Assembly: GCA_943787675.1 (NCBI GenBank)
Contig: CALSNK010000023.1
Location: forward strand, 1 to 44,250
From: an uncultured Pseudomonadales bacterium
GTDB lineage: Bacteria; Pseudomonadota; Gammaproteobacteria; Pseudomonadales; Porticoccaceae
DNA: 44,250 nt
Reading direction: 5' to 3'
Positions 16,405-32,149 of the stretch are shown one piece after another (positions within the stretch are counted from its first letter, which is position 1; each line of letters begins with the position of its first letter). The notes under the pieces were generated by a model that saw only the letters and a list, made by a program, of their open reading frames with translations, ran no database searches and was not told the DNA's origin. Made by a program: the position numbers and the translations under genes.

Positions 16405-17333
16405 TAGCTTCTAATAATGCCCAAACCGGGCAGGCTGTTTTCGTAGATGGCGTTGCGCAGGGCATCAATGGCTTTATGCCGCGGGAAACTTGCGCGCCAT
16501 GCCAGTGCGGTGGTGCGTGCGGGCGTCCCGCCAGCAAAGGGGCGCGTCACTAGAGATGCACCACGATAGTTGGCACCCATGGCGGCTGACAGGGGAAGAA
16601 TGGTAATGCCCAGTCCCGATGCGACCATATAGCAGAGAGTCTCCAGAGAGCTGCCTTCGGTCATGGTACGAATGGGGGCCAATTTATTGGGGTTTTGATT
16701 AATATTGGGCAGGGCCTCAATCACCTGGTCTCTAAAGCAGTGGCCTTCACCCATCATCAATATATTTTCGCCGTCTAGGTCTTTATGCTGGATTTCCTTT
16801 TTCTTGGCTAAGGGGTGATCTTCGGGCAGCAGCAGTACAAAGGGTTCTTCGTACAGTGGCTGCACCACGACATCTGGCTCGTTAAACGGCAGGGCGACAA
16901 TAATCACATCGACCTCGCCACTGCGCAGGCGTTTGCGGAGGGTACTGGTGTAACCCTCTTCAATAATCAGGGGCATCTGTGGCGCTGCTTTTTGCAGTGC
17001 TGGAATAAAGTGCGGAAACAGGTAGGGGCCAATGGTAAAGATGGCGCCAACATGCAGTGGGCTGCCGAGCTGGTCTTTACCCGCGGTGGCAATATCTTTA
17101 ATCGCCGCCGCTTCTTCTATCACGCGCTGGGCCTGAGCAACAATGTTTTGACCAATGGGGGTAAGGCGCACGCTGCTTTTGGTGCGCTCAAAAAGATCCA
17201 CACCCAATTCACCTTCGAGTTTTTTAACCGCTATACTCAGCGTCGGTTGGCTGACATTACAGCGCTCTGCTGCCTGGCCAAAGTGCTGAACCTGAGCAAG
17301 GGTGACTATGTAGCGAAGTTCGGTGAGGGTCAT
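16404..17333 (-). CDS. oxyR: OxyR-type LysR-family peroxide-response regulator
   Basis: A 309-residue LysR-type regulator. The N-terminal winged HTH is MTLTELRYIVTLAQ to RCNVSQPTLSIAVKKLE, and the effector domain is strongly OxyR-like (VGAIFTIGPYLFPHFIP, ALPFNEPDVV, MGEGHCFRDQV, SLETLCYMVASGLGI). The peroxidatic cysteine falls at C199, as in E. coli OxyR. The classical resolving cysteine C208 is Leu208 here; the other cysteines are C25 and C234. OxyR normally activates catalase, peroxidase and related genes. The gene is immediately upstream of recG, as in Pseudomonas. It diverges from the epimerase gene at 17397. Regulation by disulfide formation is uncertain given the missing C208. Confidence 0.92.
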   Translation of the reverse strand: MTLTELRYIVTLAQVQHFGQAAERCNVSQPTLSIAVKKLEGELGVDLFERTKSSVRLTPIGQNIVAQAQRVIEEAAAIKDIATAGKDQLGSPLHVGAIFTIGPYLFPHFIPALQKAAPQMPLIIEEGYTSTLRKRLRSGEVDVIIVALPFNEPDVVVQPLYEEPFVLLLPEDHPLAKKKEIQHKDLDGENILMMGEGHCFRDQVIEALPNINQNPNKLAPIRTMTEGSSLETLCYMVASGLGITILPLSAAMGANYRGASLVTRPFAGGTPARTTALAWRASFPRHKAIDALRNAIYENSLPGLGIIRS

Positions 17334-17396
17334 TAGGGCGCTGCCTTTCTAATAGGTTGTAATGATAGCTAAGTTTTATTAAAGAGAGAATACTAA

Positions 17397-18233
17397 TTGA
17401 AAATTTTATTAGCAGGCTGCGGTGATATTGGCCAGCGCACAGGCGCGCGGTTAACACCGGAGCATCAATGCTTTGGCCTTAAGCGCCATCCGCAAAACCT
17501 ACCGGACACTATTCTCCCTATCCCAGGCGATATGTCAGACGCTCAGGGTCTGCAGGAAATTCTCAGCGACGGCTTCGATATTGTGGTGGTGACTCTCACG
17601 CCGGATGAGTTTACCGAGGCGGCCTATCGCAAATCCTATCTTGCCGGTGCTACTGCGCTTTCTACTGCCATTGGCAATATTGAGATCAAACCCAAGCTGG
17701 TGATCTGGGTGTCGAGTACCAGCGTCTATGGCCATAATAATGGCGGCTGGGTCGATGAAACGTCTCCCACTGATCCCCAATCATTCTCGGGTAAATTACT
17801 GCTGGAATCTGAAAAAGTGATTGCTAACTTACCCTGCAACCATTGCATAGTAAGATTTTCGGGCATCTATGGCCCAGGCCGAATAAGAATGCTTAGCCAG
17901 ATAAAAGCCGGAAAAGGCCGACCGGCGTTGCCAGAGCAGTGGAGTAATCGAATTCATAGCGATGACTGCGGCGGTGTAATTGCCCATCTTATTAATCGGG
18001 TTGTCGCGGGGAAGCCTATTGAGACAGTTTATGTGGCCACGGATTCTGCGCCAGTGACTCAGCATGATTTACGGACCTGGATGGCCCGGGAGATGGGGGT
18101 GACATTGACCGATGAGATTGTTGTGCAGAATGCGGTTCGGCGCTGTAATAATCAGCGTCTACTAGACAGCGGTTATGCGTTTCTTTTCCCCAGTTATAAA
18201 GAAGGGTATCTCTCTTTAATGGCTGAGGATTAA
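17397..18233 (+). CDS. NAD-dependent epimerase/dehydratase family protein (YeeZ-like)
   Basis: A 278-residue extended SDR-type protein. The dinucleotide motif GCGDIGQRTG (G7-x-G9-x2-G12) opens the protein, and WVSSTSVYGHNNGGWVDE and RFSGIYGPGR mark the atypical YeeZ-like branch. The YxxxK catalytic pair is not evident, so catalysis is unclear. The start is TTG at 17397 with AAAGAGAG upstream; no closer ATG fits. It diverges from oxyR with a 63-base gap that probably holds both promoters. Substrate unknown. Confidence 0.88.
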   Translation: MKILLAGCGDIGQRTGARLTPEHQCFGLKRHPQNLPDTILPIPGDMSDAQGLQEILSDGFDIVVVTLTPDEFTEAAYRKSYLAGATALSTAIGNIEIKPKLVIWVSSTSVYGHNNGGWVDETSPTDPQSFSGKLLLESEKVIANLPCNHCIVRFSGIYGPGRIRMLSQIKAGKGRPALPEQWSNRIHSDDCGGVIAHLINRVVAGKPIETVYVATDSAPVTQHDLRTWMAREMGVTLTDEIVVQNAVRRCNNQRLLDSGYAFLFPSYKEGYLSLMAED

Positions 18234-18281
18234 ACGGCGGTTTTAGATAGCGGCTTTCGACAGACGCTTTCAACAGACTAT

Positions 18282-18665
18282 CTAGATGACAAGAATGCCA
18301 TCCATCTCAACCATTGAACCCTTGGGTAACTCGCTGACGCCAATCGCGGCTCGAGCGGGGTAGGGCTGTGAAAAATTCTGGCCCATAATCTCATTTACAA
18401 TCGGAAAATGACTGAGGTCGGTGAGAAAAATATTCAGCTTCACGATGCTGCTTAGGTCTCCACCTGAGGCTTCACAGACAGCGAGCAGGTTTTTAAATAC
18501 CTGCTGAATTTGCTCACGGATATCACCCTCGACCAGATTCATGGTCAATGGGTCTAGGGGAATCTGGCCCGACAGATAAACGGTGTTGTTTACTTTTACG
18601 GCCTGGCTATAAGTGCCAATGGCAGCTGGGGCATTGTCGGTATGGATAATGGCTCTGTTGGGCAT
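18282..18665 (-). CDS. ridA: 2-iminobutanoate/2-iminopropanoate deaminase
   Basis: A 127-residue RidA/YjgF protein that hydrolyses reactive enamine/imine intermediates from pyridoxal-phosphate enzymes. Visible signatures: [24 protein letters not shown], and [24 protein letters not shown] with the essential Arg. The length is normal. AAGGAA lies upstream of the ATG. It lies 14 bases downstream of spoT on the same strand, a common gammaproteobacterial arrangement. Confidence 0.97.
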   Translation of the reverse strand: MPNRAIIHTDNAPAAIGTYSQAVKVNNTVYLSGQIPLDPLTMNLVEGDIREQIQQVFKNLLAVCEASGGDLSSIVKLNIFLTDLSHFPIVNEIMGQNFSQPYPARAAIGVSELPKGSMVEMDGILVI

Positions 18666-18679
18666 AATGGTTTCCTTAC

Positions 18680-20794
18680 TTATTTGTTTCTGACGCGATA
18701 AATACGGCGCACGGGTTTAAGACTACGAGCGCGACGAAGTATATCGGCGAGGTGGATTCGGTCGCGAACGGTCAGTACTACATCGACGATACTGGTAAAG
18801 GCATCTTTTTCGTTCACGCTAATATGTTCAATAGTGGCGTCTTGCTCGGTCATGCGTGAGGCCAGTGCGGCAATAAAGCCTCGCTCTGGGGTCACTTCTA
18901 CTTTTATTTCCACGGGGAATTCGCCACGCACGACAGTTGACCAGGTCAATGGCATGCACTTCTCTGGATTGGAGCGGATTTCCTTGAGGTTGCGACAGGA
19001 TTCGAAATGAATCACCAGACCTTTACCGGGGGTGATGTGGCCTAAAATCGGGTCCCCAGGAATGGGGTGGCAGCAGCGGCCATACTGCAGTAACAGTCCG
19101 TCGGATGCTTCGATAACCACGGGCAATGTATTGTTCTTTTTACCATCGGCAACGATGCGCTTACCCGCAGGGACCAACAAGTTTGCTACGGCAAAGGGCA
19201 CTCGGTTTCCCAGGCCAATTTGCTGCAGGACATATTCAAAGGTCGAGGCGCCGGTTTCTTTTAGCAGGCCTTTAATCTGTGACTTTTTGAGCTGATTATA
19301 TTGGGTGCCTAAATTTGAGAGTGCCTGGTCGAGCAGTCGCTTACCCAGGTCTACAGACTCATCGTGCTGTTGATTTTTGAGGTAGTGGCGAATGGCACTG
19401 CGCGCCTTTGCAGACACCACAAAGTTGAGCCAGTTGGGATTTGGTTGCGCGCCCTCGGCGGTAATAATTTCCACCTTTTGACCACTCTGCAGCTGTTCTG
19501 ATAAGGGTGTTAGCTGGCCATCGACACGACAGGCGATACAACTATTACCAATGCCGGTGTGCACGGAGTAGGCAAAATCAATAGCGGTGGCATTGGACGG
19601 CAGTTCGATAATTTTTCCCGTCGGCGTGAACACATAGACTTCGTCGGGAAACAGATCGGCCTTTACATGCTCGAGGAATTCCAGGGAGTCGCCGGCCTGT
19701 TTTTGCATTTCTAGCAAGCCTTGAATCCAGCGGTTCGCTCTGCCCTGATTACCGTCAACTTTCTGGTTGCCGGTTTTATATTCCCAATGGGCAGCGATGC
19801 CGTAGTTGGCCATCTTTTCCATTTCTTTGGTGCGGATCTGCACTTCGATAACAACACCGTGCATGCCCACTAAAAGCGTGTGCAATGACTGATAGCCATT
19901 AGATTTAGGAATGGCGATATAGTCCTTAAATTCACCGGGCACGGGTTTGAAAAGATTGTGAATCATACCTAGGGTGCGATAGCAGTCATCGGCGCTGTCT
20001 ACCACTAGGCGAAAGGCGAATACATCCATGATGTCGCGGAAGGATCTTTTCTTGGTGCGCATCTTTTGATAGATGCTCCACAGATGTTTTTCTCGGCCTT
20101 TAACCAGTGCGGGAAATGATTCGCTTTCCAGGCGCATTTCAATGGCCTGGTGAATCTCGGTAACAATTTCTTTACGATTTTTTCTGGCCGCGTTCATGGC
20201 TTCGCGCAAACGTCGATGCCGCAGGGGATACATTGCGGCGAAGCCGAGGTCTTCGAACTCAAGGCGAATATCATTGATACCCAGACGCTGTGCGATGGGG
20301 GCATAAATTTCTAAGGTTTCTCGGGCAATACGTCGACGCTTGGCTGGGGCTAATACACCCAAAGTGCGCATATTGTGTAGCCGATCTGCGAGCTTGACCA
20401 ATACCACGCGGATATCTCGGGACATGGCCAGGGTCATTTTCTGAAAACTTTCCGCCTGCTGTTCGGCTTTGGATTCAAATTCGATTTCGGTCAGCTTACT
20501 GACACCGTCAACGAGGTCGGCAACGGTGCGACCAAAACGACGGCTAATTTGACCTTTGGTGACGCCGGTATCTTCGATCACGTCATGGAGAAGCGCGGCC
20601 ATAAGGCTTTGGTGGTCCATGCGCATATCGGCCAGAATGTTGGCGACAGCAAGGGGGTGCGTAATATAGGGATCACCACTTTGGCGCATCTGGCCACGGT
20701 GACATTGTTCGGAATATTTGTAGGCGCGCTCGACCCTAGCTACTTCTTTTGGGTCGAGGTAAGAGGAGAGTTTATCCGTTAATGCATTTGGCAT
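18680..20794 (-). CDS. spoT: bifunctional (p)ppGpp synthetase/hydrolase SpoT
   Basis: A 704-residue stringent-response enzyme. Domain order is an HD hydrolase domain (H46, H70-D71 in [12 protein letters not shown], then [11 protein letters not shown]), a synthetase domain ([15 protein letters not shown] to NGYQSLHT), TGS ([16 protein letters not shown]), a linker and a C-terminal ACT domain. Both catalytic sites look intact, so it likely makes and degrades (p)ppGpp. It is followed by ridA and preceded by rpoZ and gmk on the same strand, the usual gmk-rpoZ-spoT order. Confidence 0.98.
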   Translation of the reverse strand: MPNALTDKLSSYLDPKEVARVERAYKYSEQCHRGQMRQSGDPYITHPLAVANILADMRMDHQSLMAALLHDVIEDTGVTKGQISRRFGRTVADLVDGVSKLTEIEFESKAEQQAESFQKMTLAMSRDIRVVLVKLADRLHNMRTLGVLAPAKRRRIARETLEIYAPIAQRLGINDIRLEFEDLGFAAMYPLRHRRLREAMNAARKNRKEIVTEIHQAIEMRLESESFPALVKGREKHLWSIYQKMRTKKRSFRDIMDVFAFRLVVDSADDCYRTLGMIHNLFKPVPGEFKDYIAIPKSNGYQSLHTLLVGMHGVVIEVQIRTKEMEKMANYGIAAHWEYKTGNQKVDGNQGRANRWIQGLLEMQKQAGDSLEFLEHVKADLFPDEVYVFTPTGKIIELPSNATAIDFAYSVHTGIGNSCIACRVDGQLTPLSEQLQSGQKVEIITAEGAQPNPNWLNFVVSAKARSAIRHYLKNQQHDESVDLGKRLLDQALSNLGTQYNQLKKSQIKGLLKETGASTFEYVLQQIGLGNRVPFAVANLLVPAGKRIVADGKKNNTLPVVIEASDGLLLQYGRCCHPIPGDPILGHITPGKGLVIHFESCRNLKEIRSNPEKCMPLTWSTVVRGEFPVEIKVEVTPERGFIAALASRMTEQDATIEHISVNEKDAFTSIVDVVLTVRDRIHLADILRRARSLKPVRRIYRVRNK

Positions 20795-20829
20795 TTTATC
20801 GCGGCCCTCCCCCGTTTCTGAGTGGAGCG

Positions 20830-21120
20830 TTAAACTGTTGGCTCTTGAGGCGCCAATATTCCTTCGACAGCCGCTTCGGTAGTCTCTTCAACCGCATCAA
20901 CAATTTCGTAGTCTTGAACGACTTCAGTGAGGATGTCGGCAGTAACCAAGCCCTGTGCAATTTCGCGCAGCGCGACAACAGTAGGCTTGTCGTTTTCTTC
21001 GTCAACCAATGCAGGACGACCTTCAACAGCCAGTTGACGTGCACGTTTGGAGCCAACCATGACTAATTCAAAACGGTTATCTACGTGATCCAAACAATCT
21101 TCTACAGTAATGCGAGCCAT
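20830..21120 (-). CDS. rpoZ: RNA polymerase omega subunit
   Basis: A 96-residue omega subunit that stabilises the beta-prime subunit and takes part in ppGpp response. [20 protein letters not shown] and [12 protein letters not shown] are family signatures, and the acidic C-terminal tail is typical. It is located between gmk and spoT, as usual, with 35 bases to spoT. Confidence 0.98.
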   Translation of the reverse strand: MARITVEDCLDHVDNRFELVMVGSKRARQLAVEGRPALVDEENDKPTVVALREIAQGLVTADILTEVVQDYEIVDAVEETTEAAVEGILAPQEPTV

Positions 21121-21213
21121 TTTTTATCCGCCAGTCTAAATAATTTGATCGAAAATTTGATCTATAAGTGCAGCGAAATGCTGCCAGTCCGCTAGTTTAC
21201 CTAAAGACGGAGG

Positions 21214-22738
<1,525 letters not shown>

Positions 22739-22739
<1 letters not shown>

Positions 22740-23602
22740 TATTCGATATTCTGAATCTGCTCGCGCATCTGTTCTATAAGGACTTTGAGTTCGACAGATG
22801 CCTGAGTGGTTACGCCGGCAATGGATTTTGAGCCCAATGTATTGGCTTCGCGGTTGAGTTCCTGCATCAAAAAATCCAGGCGCCGGCCGATTGATTCTTC
22901 GCTGCTGAGCACTCGGCGAATTTCACTGATATGGGCTTCGAGACGGTCGAGCTCTTCATCGACATCGGCGCGGTTGGAAATGATGACCATTTCCTGCTCT
23001 AGCCGGTCTTCGTCGACCTGGGCACGCAGGCTTTCAAGTTTTTCGTTGAGACGCAGGCGCTGATGCTCAAGAATGCTCGGCAGATTCTCGCGCACCACGG
23101 CGACCTGGGTTTCTATGCCTACCAAACGCTGCTCTATCATCTCACCGAGTTTGTCGCCTTCGCGCTGACGGCCTTCGAGCAATTGATCAACGGTTTCTTT
23201 AAAGGTTTGTATCGCCCCTTTGTGTAGGCTGTCGCTTTCAACATCTTGATCTTTAAGGATGCCAGGCCAGCGCATAATTTCCAGGGGCGAGATTGGCGCT
23301 GGGTTTTTAAGTTCCCCGGCCATCTGCTCGGCAATATCAATATAGCGCTTGGCCAGTTCCATATCGGCGCTGACAGTTGCGTCGCTATTATTAAAGGCGA
23401 CCTGCAACGAGATATCGACCTTGCCGCGAGTTAGCTTTTTACGGGCAATTTCACGCAGCTGCATTTCAACGTCGCGCAGGGTTTCTGGCAGGCGGAAGCC
23501 TGTTTCCAAAAAGCGGTGGTTTACCGAGCGCAGTTCGCAGGAGACTGATCCCCAGGTAAAATCTACGGTATGTCTGGCAAATGCGGTCATGCTGCGTGGC
23601 AT
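22739..23602 (-). CDS. yicC: YicC-family endoribonuclease
   Basis: A 287-residue protein matching the YicC family, recently characterised as endoribonucleases that help degrade particular small RNAs. Signatures are MPRSMTAFARHTVDF, WGSVSCELRSVNHRFLE and GKVDISLQVAF at the N-terminus, and LQVDEDRLEQEM-type and SKSIAGVTTQASVELKVLIEQMREQIQNIE-type segments at the C-terminus. It is divergently arranged from rph, another RNA-processing gene, in the standard yicC/rph layout. The shared 144-base gap probably holds both promoters. Confidence 0.96.
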
Positions 23603-23667
23603 ATTCTTTCCAATCTAACTATTTATGAGCCGCCATGGTAACAAAGGCGGTTAACTGGGTGGTAGAT

Positions 23668-23695
23668 TTGCTACAATTCCGGCAAATTTTATAGC
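23668..23695 (+). promoter_or_regulatory. putative sigma-70 promoter for rph
   Basis: TTGCTA and TATAGC are separated by 16 bases and lie about 55 bases upstream of the rph ATG. TTGCTA and the overlapping TAGCAA also form an inverted pair. The match is reasonable but not strong. Confidence 0.45.
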
Positions 23696-23746
23696 AACTT
23701 TTTATTTAACCAAGTTTTAGTCATTTCACTTTCCAGGATCCCTATT

Positions 23747-24466
23747 ATGAACAGACCTAGCGGCAGACGCCCAGAACAGCTTCGCCAAGTAAAGATTACT
23801 CGTGATTTTACCTGTCATGCCGAGGGCTCTGTATTGGTTGAGTTCGGTAATACTAAGGTGATCTGTACGGCCAGTGTTGAACCTGGTGTGCCGCGATTTT
23901 TGCGCGGCAAAGGCGAGGGCTGGGTGACGGCCGAATACGGCATGTTGCCACGCTCGACCAATAGTCGAATGGGTCGTGAAGCGTCGCGGGGCAAACAGAG
24001 TGGCCGCACTCAGGAAATTCAGCGTTTAATTGGTCGCTCGTTGCGGGCCGCCGTAGATATGAAAAAGCTGGGTGAGTTCACCATTAACATCGACTGTGAT
24101 GTGATCCAGGCCGATGGCGGTACTCGTACCGCTTCAATTACTGGTGCCATGGTTGCTCTGGTCGATGCGATACGCCATTTGCAGCGCAAGAAATCAATCA
24201 CTAGCGATCCGCTGGTCAGTATGATTGCCTCTGTGTCGGTCGGTGTTTACCAGGGGACGCCTGTGCTGGATTTGGATTACGCGGAAGACTCCAATGCTGA
24301 GACAGATATGAATGTAGTGATGAATGCCGAGGGCGGATTTATTGAAGTTCAGGGTACTGCTGAGGCCGCACCATTTAGCGCTGAAGAGTTAAACGGTATG
24401 TTAGACCTAGCCAGGCAGGGTATCGCCGATCTAGTGCGCGTTCAGAATATGGCGCTGGCGCAGTAA
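23747..24466 (+). CDS. rph: ribonuclease PH
   Basis: A 239-residue phosphorolytic 3'-exoribonuclease that trims tRNA 3' ends. The N-terminus [21 protein letters not shown] is typical, followed by [47 protein letters not shown] and [19 protein letters not shown]. The length is normal, unlike the frameshifted E. coli K-12 version. It is followed by pyrE 73 bases later in the same direction, the usual rph-pyrE pair. Confidence 0.98.
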   Translation: MNRPSGRRPEQLRQVKITRDFTCHAEGSVLVEFGNTKVICTASVEPGVPRFLRGKGEGWVTAEYGMLPRSTNSRMGREASRGKQSGRTQEIQRLIGRSLRAAVDMKKLGEFTINIDCDVIQADGGTRTASITGAMVALVDAIRHLQRKKSITSDPLVSMIASVSVGVYQGTPVLDLDYAEDSNAETDMNVVMNAEGGFIEVQGTAEAAPFSAEELNGMLDLARQGIADLVRVQNMALAQ

Positions 24467-24539
24467 GCGACAGACTTTAGATTTATAAAGAGTAGGCTAC
24501 GAGTTAGCTAAAAATTTAACTGGGAATTAAATTAGACCT

Positions 24540-25184
24540 ATGAAAAAGACGTATAAAACACAGTTTATAGATAATGCGCTTAATAGCGGCGCATTAAAAT
24601 TTGGTCAGTTCCGACTTAAGTCTGGACGGATTTCCCCGCACTTTTTTAATGCGGGAGAATTCTATCAGGGTAAGGCCCTGGCTATTTTGGGTCGCTGTTA
24701 TGCTGCGGCAATTATCGATTCGGGCATTAAGTTTGATGTGCTGTTTGGCCCAGCGTACAAAGGTATTGCTCTGGCGGCTGCGACGTCTGTCGCCTTAGCC
24801 GAGCATCATGATATGGATGTGCCATACTGTTTTAATAGGAAAGAGGCAAAAAGTCACGGCGAAGGTGGCACTCTGGTTGGAGCGCCTCTAGAAGGTAGAG
24901 TATTAATTATTGATGACGTGATTACTGCAGGCACCGCTATTCGAGAAGTGATGGGAATGGTTGAGCAGGCCGGTGCTGAGGCAGCAGGCGTGGTAATAGG
25001 CCTGGACCGCAAAGAGCGCGGAGCCTCGAAAAAGTCAGCGATTCAGGAAGTGGAGAAGCAGTATTCTATTCCAGTCATCAGCATTATTAATATGGACGAC
25101 ATTTTGACCTATCTCAAAACTGAGCCCACCATGAAAACAGTGGTTAAAGAGATTAAAACTTATCGGAAAGAGTACGGCGTATGA
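24540..25184 (+). CDS. pyrE: orotate phosphoribosyltransferase
   Basis: A 214-residue enzyme that joins orotate and PRPP to form orotidine 5'-phosphate in pyrimidine synthesis. Visible: [19 protein letters not shown], the orotate/PRPP loop [23 protein letters not shown] catalytic loop and the PRPP signature [12 protein letters not shown]. The C-terminus ends TYRKEYGV, like the E. coli protein. The stop overlaps the start of the DUF4124 gene (ATGA), indicating coupled translation. Confidence 0.98.
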   Translation: MKKTYKTQFIDNALNSGALKFGQFRLKSGRISPHFFNAGEFYQGKALAILGRCYAAAIIDSGIKFDVLFGPAYKGIALAAATSVALAEHHDMDVPYCFNRKEAKSHGEGGTLVGAPLEGRVLIIDDVITAGTAIREVMGMVEQAGAEAAGVVIGLDRKERGASKKSAIQEVEKQYSIPVISIINMDDILTYLKTEPTMKTVVKEIKTYRKEYGV

Positions 25185-25747
25185 TAAAAACGGTTTGGCT
25201 TCTATTATTGTTGGTGACCCCCTGGGTTGCCGCAAAAGAGCTTTACCGTTACCAAGACAGCGCCGGGCTTATGGTGACCAGCGATACTCTGTCGCCTGAG
25301 GCCGCTGCCAATGGTTATGACATCGTTAATGAGCAGGGACGTGTGCTGCAGCGGTTGGGCCCTCGTCCCCTGCAATCTCAAAGCTCTGAACAGAGCGAAC
25401 AGGATCAGTACCTGTTATCTAGTTTTAGTAAAGTCGATGAAATAAGCGTTTTAAAGAATCGTAAACTCGCGTTGTTGGCCCGGGATATCAAGCATCTGCT
25501 CAGCAATATCAAAGGTTTGATGGCTCGGGAAGATCAGGTCGCTCAAGAGGCGGTCAGTATGGAAATGGCGGGGGAGCCTGTCTCTCAATCCATTCTTGCT
25601 CAGATTGCTCAGGTGCGAAAATCTAGGCAGGAAATAGAGCAGCTACTCTCGGACCGACAGCAAGATCAGCACACTACCGCTGACCTGTATCAATACTACG
25701 AACAACGATTCCGCGAGCTACTTAGTCAGCAAACATCTGCGCCGTAA
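25181..25747 (+). CDS. exported DUF4124-domain protein
   Basis: A 188-residue protein with an N-terminal signal peptide (hydrophobic residues 4-16, likely cleavage after WVAA). The mature N-terminus [19 protein letters not shown] matches the DUF4124 domain, which is common in Pseudomonas-related periplasmic or envelope proteins. The C-terminal half is Gln/Glu-rich and helical, probably coiled coil. It overlaps pyrE by four bases, and its 3' end overlaps the convergent slmA 3' end by 26 bases. Function unknown. Confidence 0.88.
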   Translation: MIKTVWLLLLLVTPWVAAKELYRYQDSAGLMVTSDTLSPEAAANGYDIVNEQGRVLQRLGPRPLQSQSSEQSEQDQYLLSSFSKVDEISVLKNRKLALLARDIKHLLSNIKGLMAREDQVAQEAVSMEMAGEPVSQSILAQIAQVRKSRQEIEQLLSDRQQDQHTTADLYQYYEQRFRELLSQQTSAP

Positions 25748-26311
25748 TGAGCGGCCATTGCTCGGCCCAATACTGAGTCGGCGGCTGCTTAAAGCCGGTG
25801 CGTACAAACTGACTGATTTTACCCTCAGCGCTAACCAGCATAAGATTTGCTGCCACTGATACGGATACATTGAGCTTTAAACCGTCTCGGAGTTCGGCTT
25901 CTCGCAGGCTCTGCTTTAACTGAGATTCCAAGCGATCAAAAAACACCGCCACACGTTCGTGGAGCCGACCGGTTTCTCCGGTGAGAGCATCTCCGTTGAG
26001 TATGCGGGAAATTCCCGGGTTTTTTTCCGAGAAGGTCAGTACCAGGCTGAGAATCCGATAACATTGATTAACCGCATCGGGTTCATCGCTCACAATACTG
26101 CGCACTCGGGCAAAAATTGTTTCTTCAATAAATTCAATCAGGCCTTCATACATTCGCGTCTTGCTCGGGAAATGCCGATACAGGGCCGCTTCTGAAACGC
26201 CGACTTCCGCTGCCAGTGCCGCGGTCGTGATACGTCCGCCTCTGGATGCTTCTAACATACGTGCTAGAGCCTGAAGTATTTCCTGTGCCCGAGAACCTCT
26301 TTTGCCTGCCA

Positions 26312-26312
<1 letters not shown>
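25722..26312 (-). CDS. slmA: nucleoid occlusion factor SlmA
   Basis: A 196-residue TetR-fold protein that binds DNA sites over the nucleoid and blocks FtsZ ring assembly there. The N-terminal HTH is ITTAALAAEVGVSEAALYRHF, nearly the canonical SlmA sequence, and NPGISRILNGDALTGE is characteristic. Its start overlaps the argB stop (TAATG), as in related genomes where slmA (ttk) follows argB/dut/coaBC. The 3' end overlaps the DUF4124 gene on the opposite strand by 26 bases. Confidence 0.95.
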
Positions 26313-29961
<3,649 letters not shown>

Positions 29962-29991
29962 TGGGGATAGTTATTGAGGGCAAATACTGGC

Positions 29992-31188
29992 TTAGTGAAA
30001 ATGGCCTTTGGCTAAATGCTCGATAATATCTCGTGCTAACTGCGTCTTACTCCTTTTGCTAAATACCACTGAAGATGAGCGGTCAATCCAGCTGACCTCG
30101 TTATCATCGGCATTAAAGCCGACATCCGTGCGTGAAACATCGTTCGCGATAATTGCACTTAGCTTCTTGCGCTCTAATTTTTCTCGGGCATAGGTTTCTA
30201 CGTCCTGAGTCTCTGCAGCGAACCCCAACACAAATAAATTTGGGTTGGCCAGAGCCACGGCACTGACAATATCTGGATTTTTTTCCAGACTAATGGTCAT
30301 GCTATCCCCCTGTTTTTTAATTTTCTGGTCGGCGATAGTGCTAGCGCGGTAATCGGCAACTGCAGCCGCTGCTATAAATATATCGGCATCAGCGGCGGTA
30401 GCTAAAGACGCGTCGAGCATATCTTGGGCAGAAACAATGGATATAACCTCACAGCGCTCAGGTGGAACAATCGCTACTGGCCCAGAAATTAGGCATACCT
30501 CGGCACCTGCCTCGACAGCCGCGGCGGCCAGCGCAAAGCCCATCTTGCCGGAGCTGTGATTGCTGATATAGCGCACGGGATCCAGGGCTTCTCGGGTTGG
30601 ACCTGCAGTAATCACTACTTTTTTGCCGGCGAGCAGCCCATTTTGAAACAGACTACTAACCTTACTGACAATACTATCGGGTTGTTCCATTCTTCCGGGG
30701 CCAATATCTCCACAGGCTTGAATGCCTTCGTCTGGCCCAATCATAGTGACGCCGCGCTGTTCGAGTGTGTCGATATTGGCGAGACTGGCGGGATGGCTCC
30801 ACATGGCTTGGTTCATTGCCGGGGCCACAGCTACCTTGGCTGGAGTTGCCAGATGAATGGCGCCGAGTAGGCTGTCGGCTTTGCCGTGAACCATATTGGC
30901 AATAAAGTCAGCACTTGCTGGGGCTATTAACAGAAGGTCTGCCCAGCGTGCCAGTTCAATATGGCCCATGCCAGCTTCGGCTTCTGAATCTAATAAATCA
31001 CTGTGTACGGGATGTCCTGATAGGGCCTGCATGGTTAGTGGTCGAATAAACTCACTGGCGGCTGGTGTCATCACCACGCGCACTTCGGCGCCCTGATCCT
31101 GGAGTCGTCTGACAACCTCGGCGCTTTTGTAGGCGGCAATGCCACCGGTAACACCAAGAATTATCCGTTTGTTTGATAGGGTACTCAT
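29992..31188 (-). CDS. coaBC: bifunctional phosphopantothenoylcysteine decarboxylase/synthetase
   Basis: A 398-residue bifunctional coenzyme A biosynthesis enzyme. The N-terminal FMN-dependent decarboxylase (CoaC) has GVTGGIAAYKSAEVVRRL, HIELARWADLLLIAPASADF and APAMNQAMW. The C-terminal synthetase (CoaB) begins KKVVITAGPTREALDPVRYI and contains SNHSSGKMGFALA. The start is the ATG at 31188 (MSTLSNKRIILGVTGG); the frame extends further upstream, but that would add residues outside the family's normal length. It lies 30 bases upstream of the algC-type gene and diverges from radC. Confidence 0.96.
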   Translation of the reverse strand: MSTLSNKRIILGVTGGIAAYKSAEVVRRLQDQGAEVRVVMTPAASEFIRPLTMQALSGHPVHSDLLDSEAEAGMGHIELARWADLLLIAPASADFIANMVHGKADSLLGAIHLATPAKVAVAPAMNQAMWSHPASLANIDTLEQRGVTMIGPDEGIQACGDIGPGRMEQPDSIVSKVSSLFQNGLLAGKKVVITAGPTREALDPVRYISNHSSGKMGFALAAAAVEAGAEVCLISGPVAIVPPERCEVISIVSAQDMLDASLATAADADIFIAAAAVADYRASTIADQKIKKQGDSMTISLEKNPDIVSAVALANPNLFVLGFAAETQDVETYAREKLERKKLSAIIANDVSRTDVGFNADDNEVSWIDRSSSVVFSKRSKTQLARDIIEHLAKGHFH

Positions 31189-31269
31189 TAATCGTCCAGA
31201 CAGGCCATATAAAGGCTTGTAAGATAACATTATGAGAAGGAATTCTGTAGTCATAAATGAGGAGTCACT

Positions 31270-31944
31270 ATGGCTATAAGCCACTGGCCGAAGGAAGAGC
31301 GACCCAGAGAAAAGCTTCTATTGAAGGGTGCGTCCGCACTCTCCGATTCTGAATTACTGGCAATATTTTTACGTACGGGGCTGCCCGGCATTACGGCGAT
31401 TGATCTCGCCCGCAATTTGTTGGATGAATTTGGTGGTATTGGGCCGCTACTGAGTGCGGACCAAGATCTGTTTTGCGCTGGCAAAGGCCTGGGCCCCGCT
31501 AAATATACCCAACTCCATGCCTGCCGCGAGTTGACCACGCGCTATCTAAAAGAAGAATTGACCGATAAGCCAGTCTTTACCAAGCCTAGTCATGTCAGGG
31601 ATTATCTAGCCATTCAACTCCGTGACCTCAAGCGCGAGGTCTTTGTCGTACTGCTGTTAGATACCCGGCATCAGCTGCTGTATTATCGGGAAATGTTTCA
31701 GGGCACCATTGATGCGACGAGTGTCCATCCCCGTGAAATAGTGCGGCTGGCACTACTGAAAGATGCCGCTGCCGTTATTGTTGCCCACAATCATCCCTCT
31801 GGCGTGGCTGAGCCTAGTCTGGCCGATATCGCGATTACCCAAAAAATCAAAGCGGCTCTTGAGCTAATGCAAATTCGTCTGCTGGATCATTTTATTATTG
31901 GTCGGGGCCAGGTGACCTCACTGGCGGATACTGGCAGGATGTGA
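31270..31944 (+). CDS. radC: RadC-family JAMM-domain protein
   Basis: A 224-residue protein with a helix-hairpin-helix-like N-terminus and a C-terminal JAMM (MPN+) metal site: H173-x-H175 in [15 protein letters not shown] with D186, and an upstream Glu in VHPREI. RadC proteins are often annotated as DNA repair proteins, but no clear activity is agreed. GAGG lies upstream of the ATG. It diverges from coaBC and precedes rpmB-rpmG, the E. coli-like coaBC/radC-rpmBG order. Confidence 0.95.
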   Translation: MAISHWPKEERPREKLLLKGASALSDSELLAIFLRTGLPGITAIDLARNLLDEFGGIGPLLSADQDLFCAGKGLGPAKYTQLHACRELTTRYLKEELTDKPVFTKPSHVRDYLAIQLRDLKREVFVVLLLDTRHQLLYYREMFQGTIDATSVHPREIVRLALLKDAAAVIVAHNHPSGVAEPSLADIAITQKIKAALELMQIRLLDHFIIGRGQVTSLADTGRM

Positions 31945-32015
31945 TAGCACTGGAAGCCCATCGAGGGATATGGTGAAGAAAAAACGCTGTTTTCCAGTGA
32001 TTACATGGTTTTCAT

Positions 32016-32044
32016 TTGATTCAAGATTGGGTTTCTGGTATAAA
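32016..32044 (+). promoter_or_regulatory. putative sigma-70 promoter for rpmB-rpmG
   Basis: TTGATT and TATAAA are separated by 17 bases, close to consensus, and lie about 105 bases upstream of the rpmB start. The intergenic location and ribosomal-protein context support promoter function. Confidence 0.7.
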
Positions 32045-32149
32045 ACGCGCCTCCTTGCGGGACGGTCTCGTATATGGATAGAAAGTCACAGAATTCTTTT
32101 GCCTATTAGGTGTTTCCTTAGGCAGAAAAAGATAGCAGAGGCAGGAATA

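Noticed and set aside
16815..17336. 173-codon plus-strand frame opposite oxyR
   Set aside because: It is explained by the high coding content of oxyR on the opposite strand; no start site or family match.
20749..21066. Plus-strand frame opposite spoT/rpoZ
   Set aside because: It is a shadow frame of the confidently identified rpoZ/spoT genes with no independent motif.
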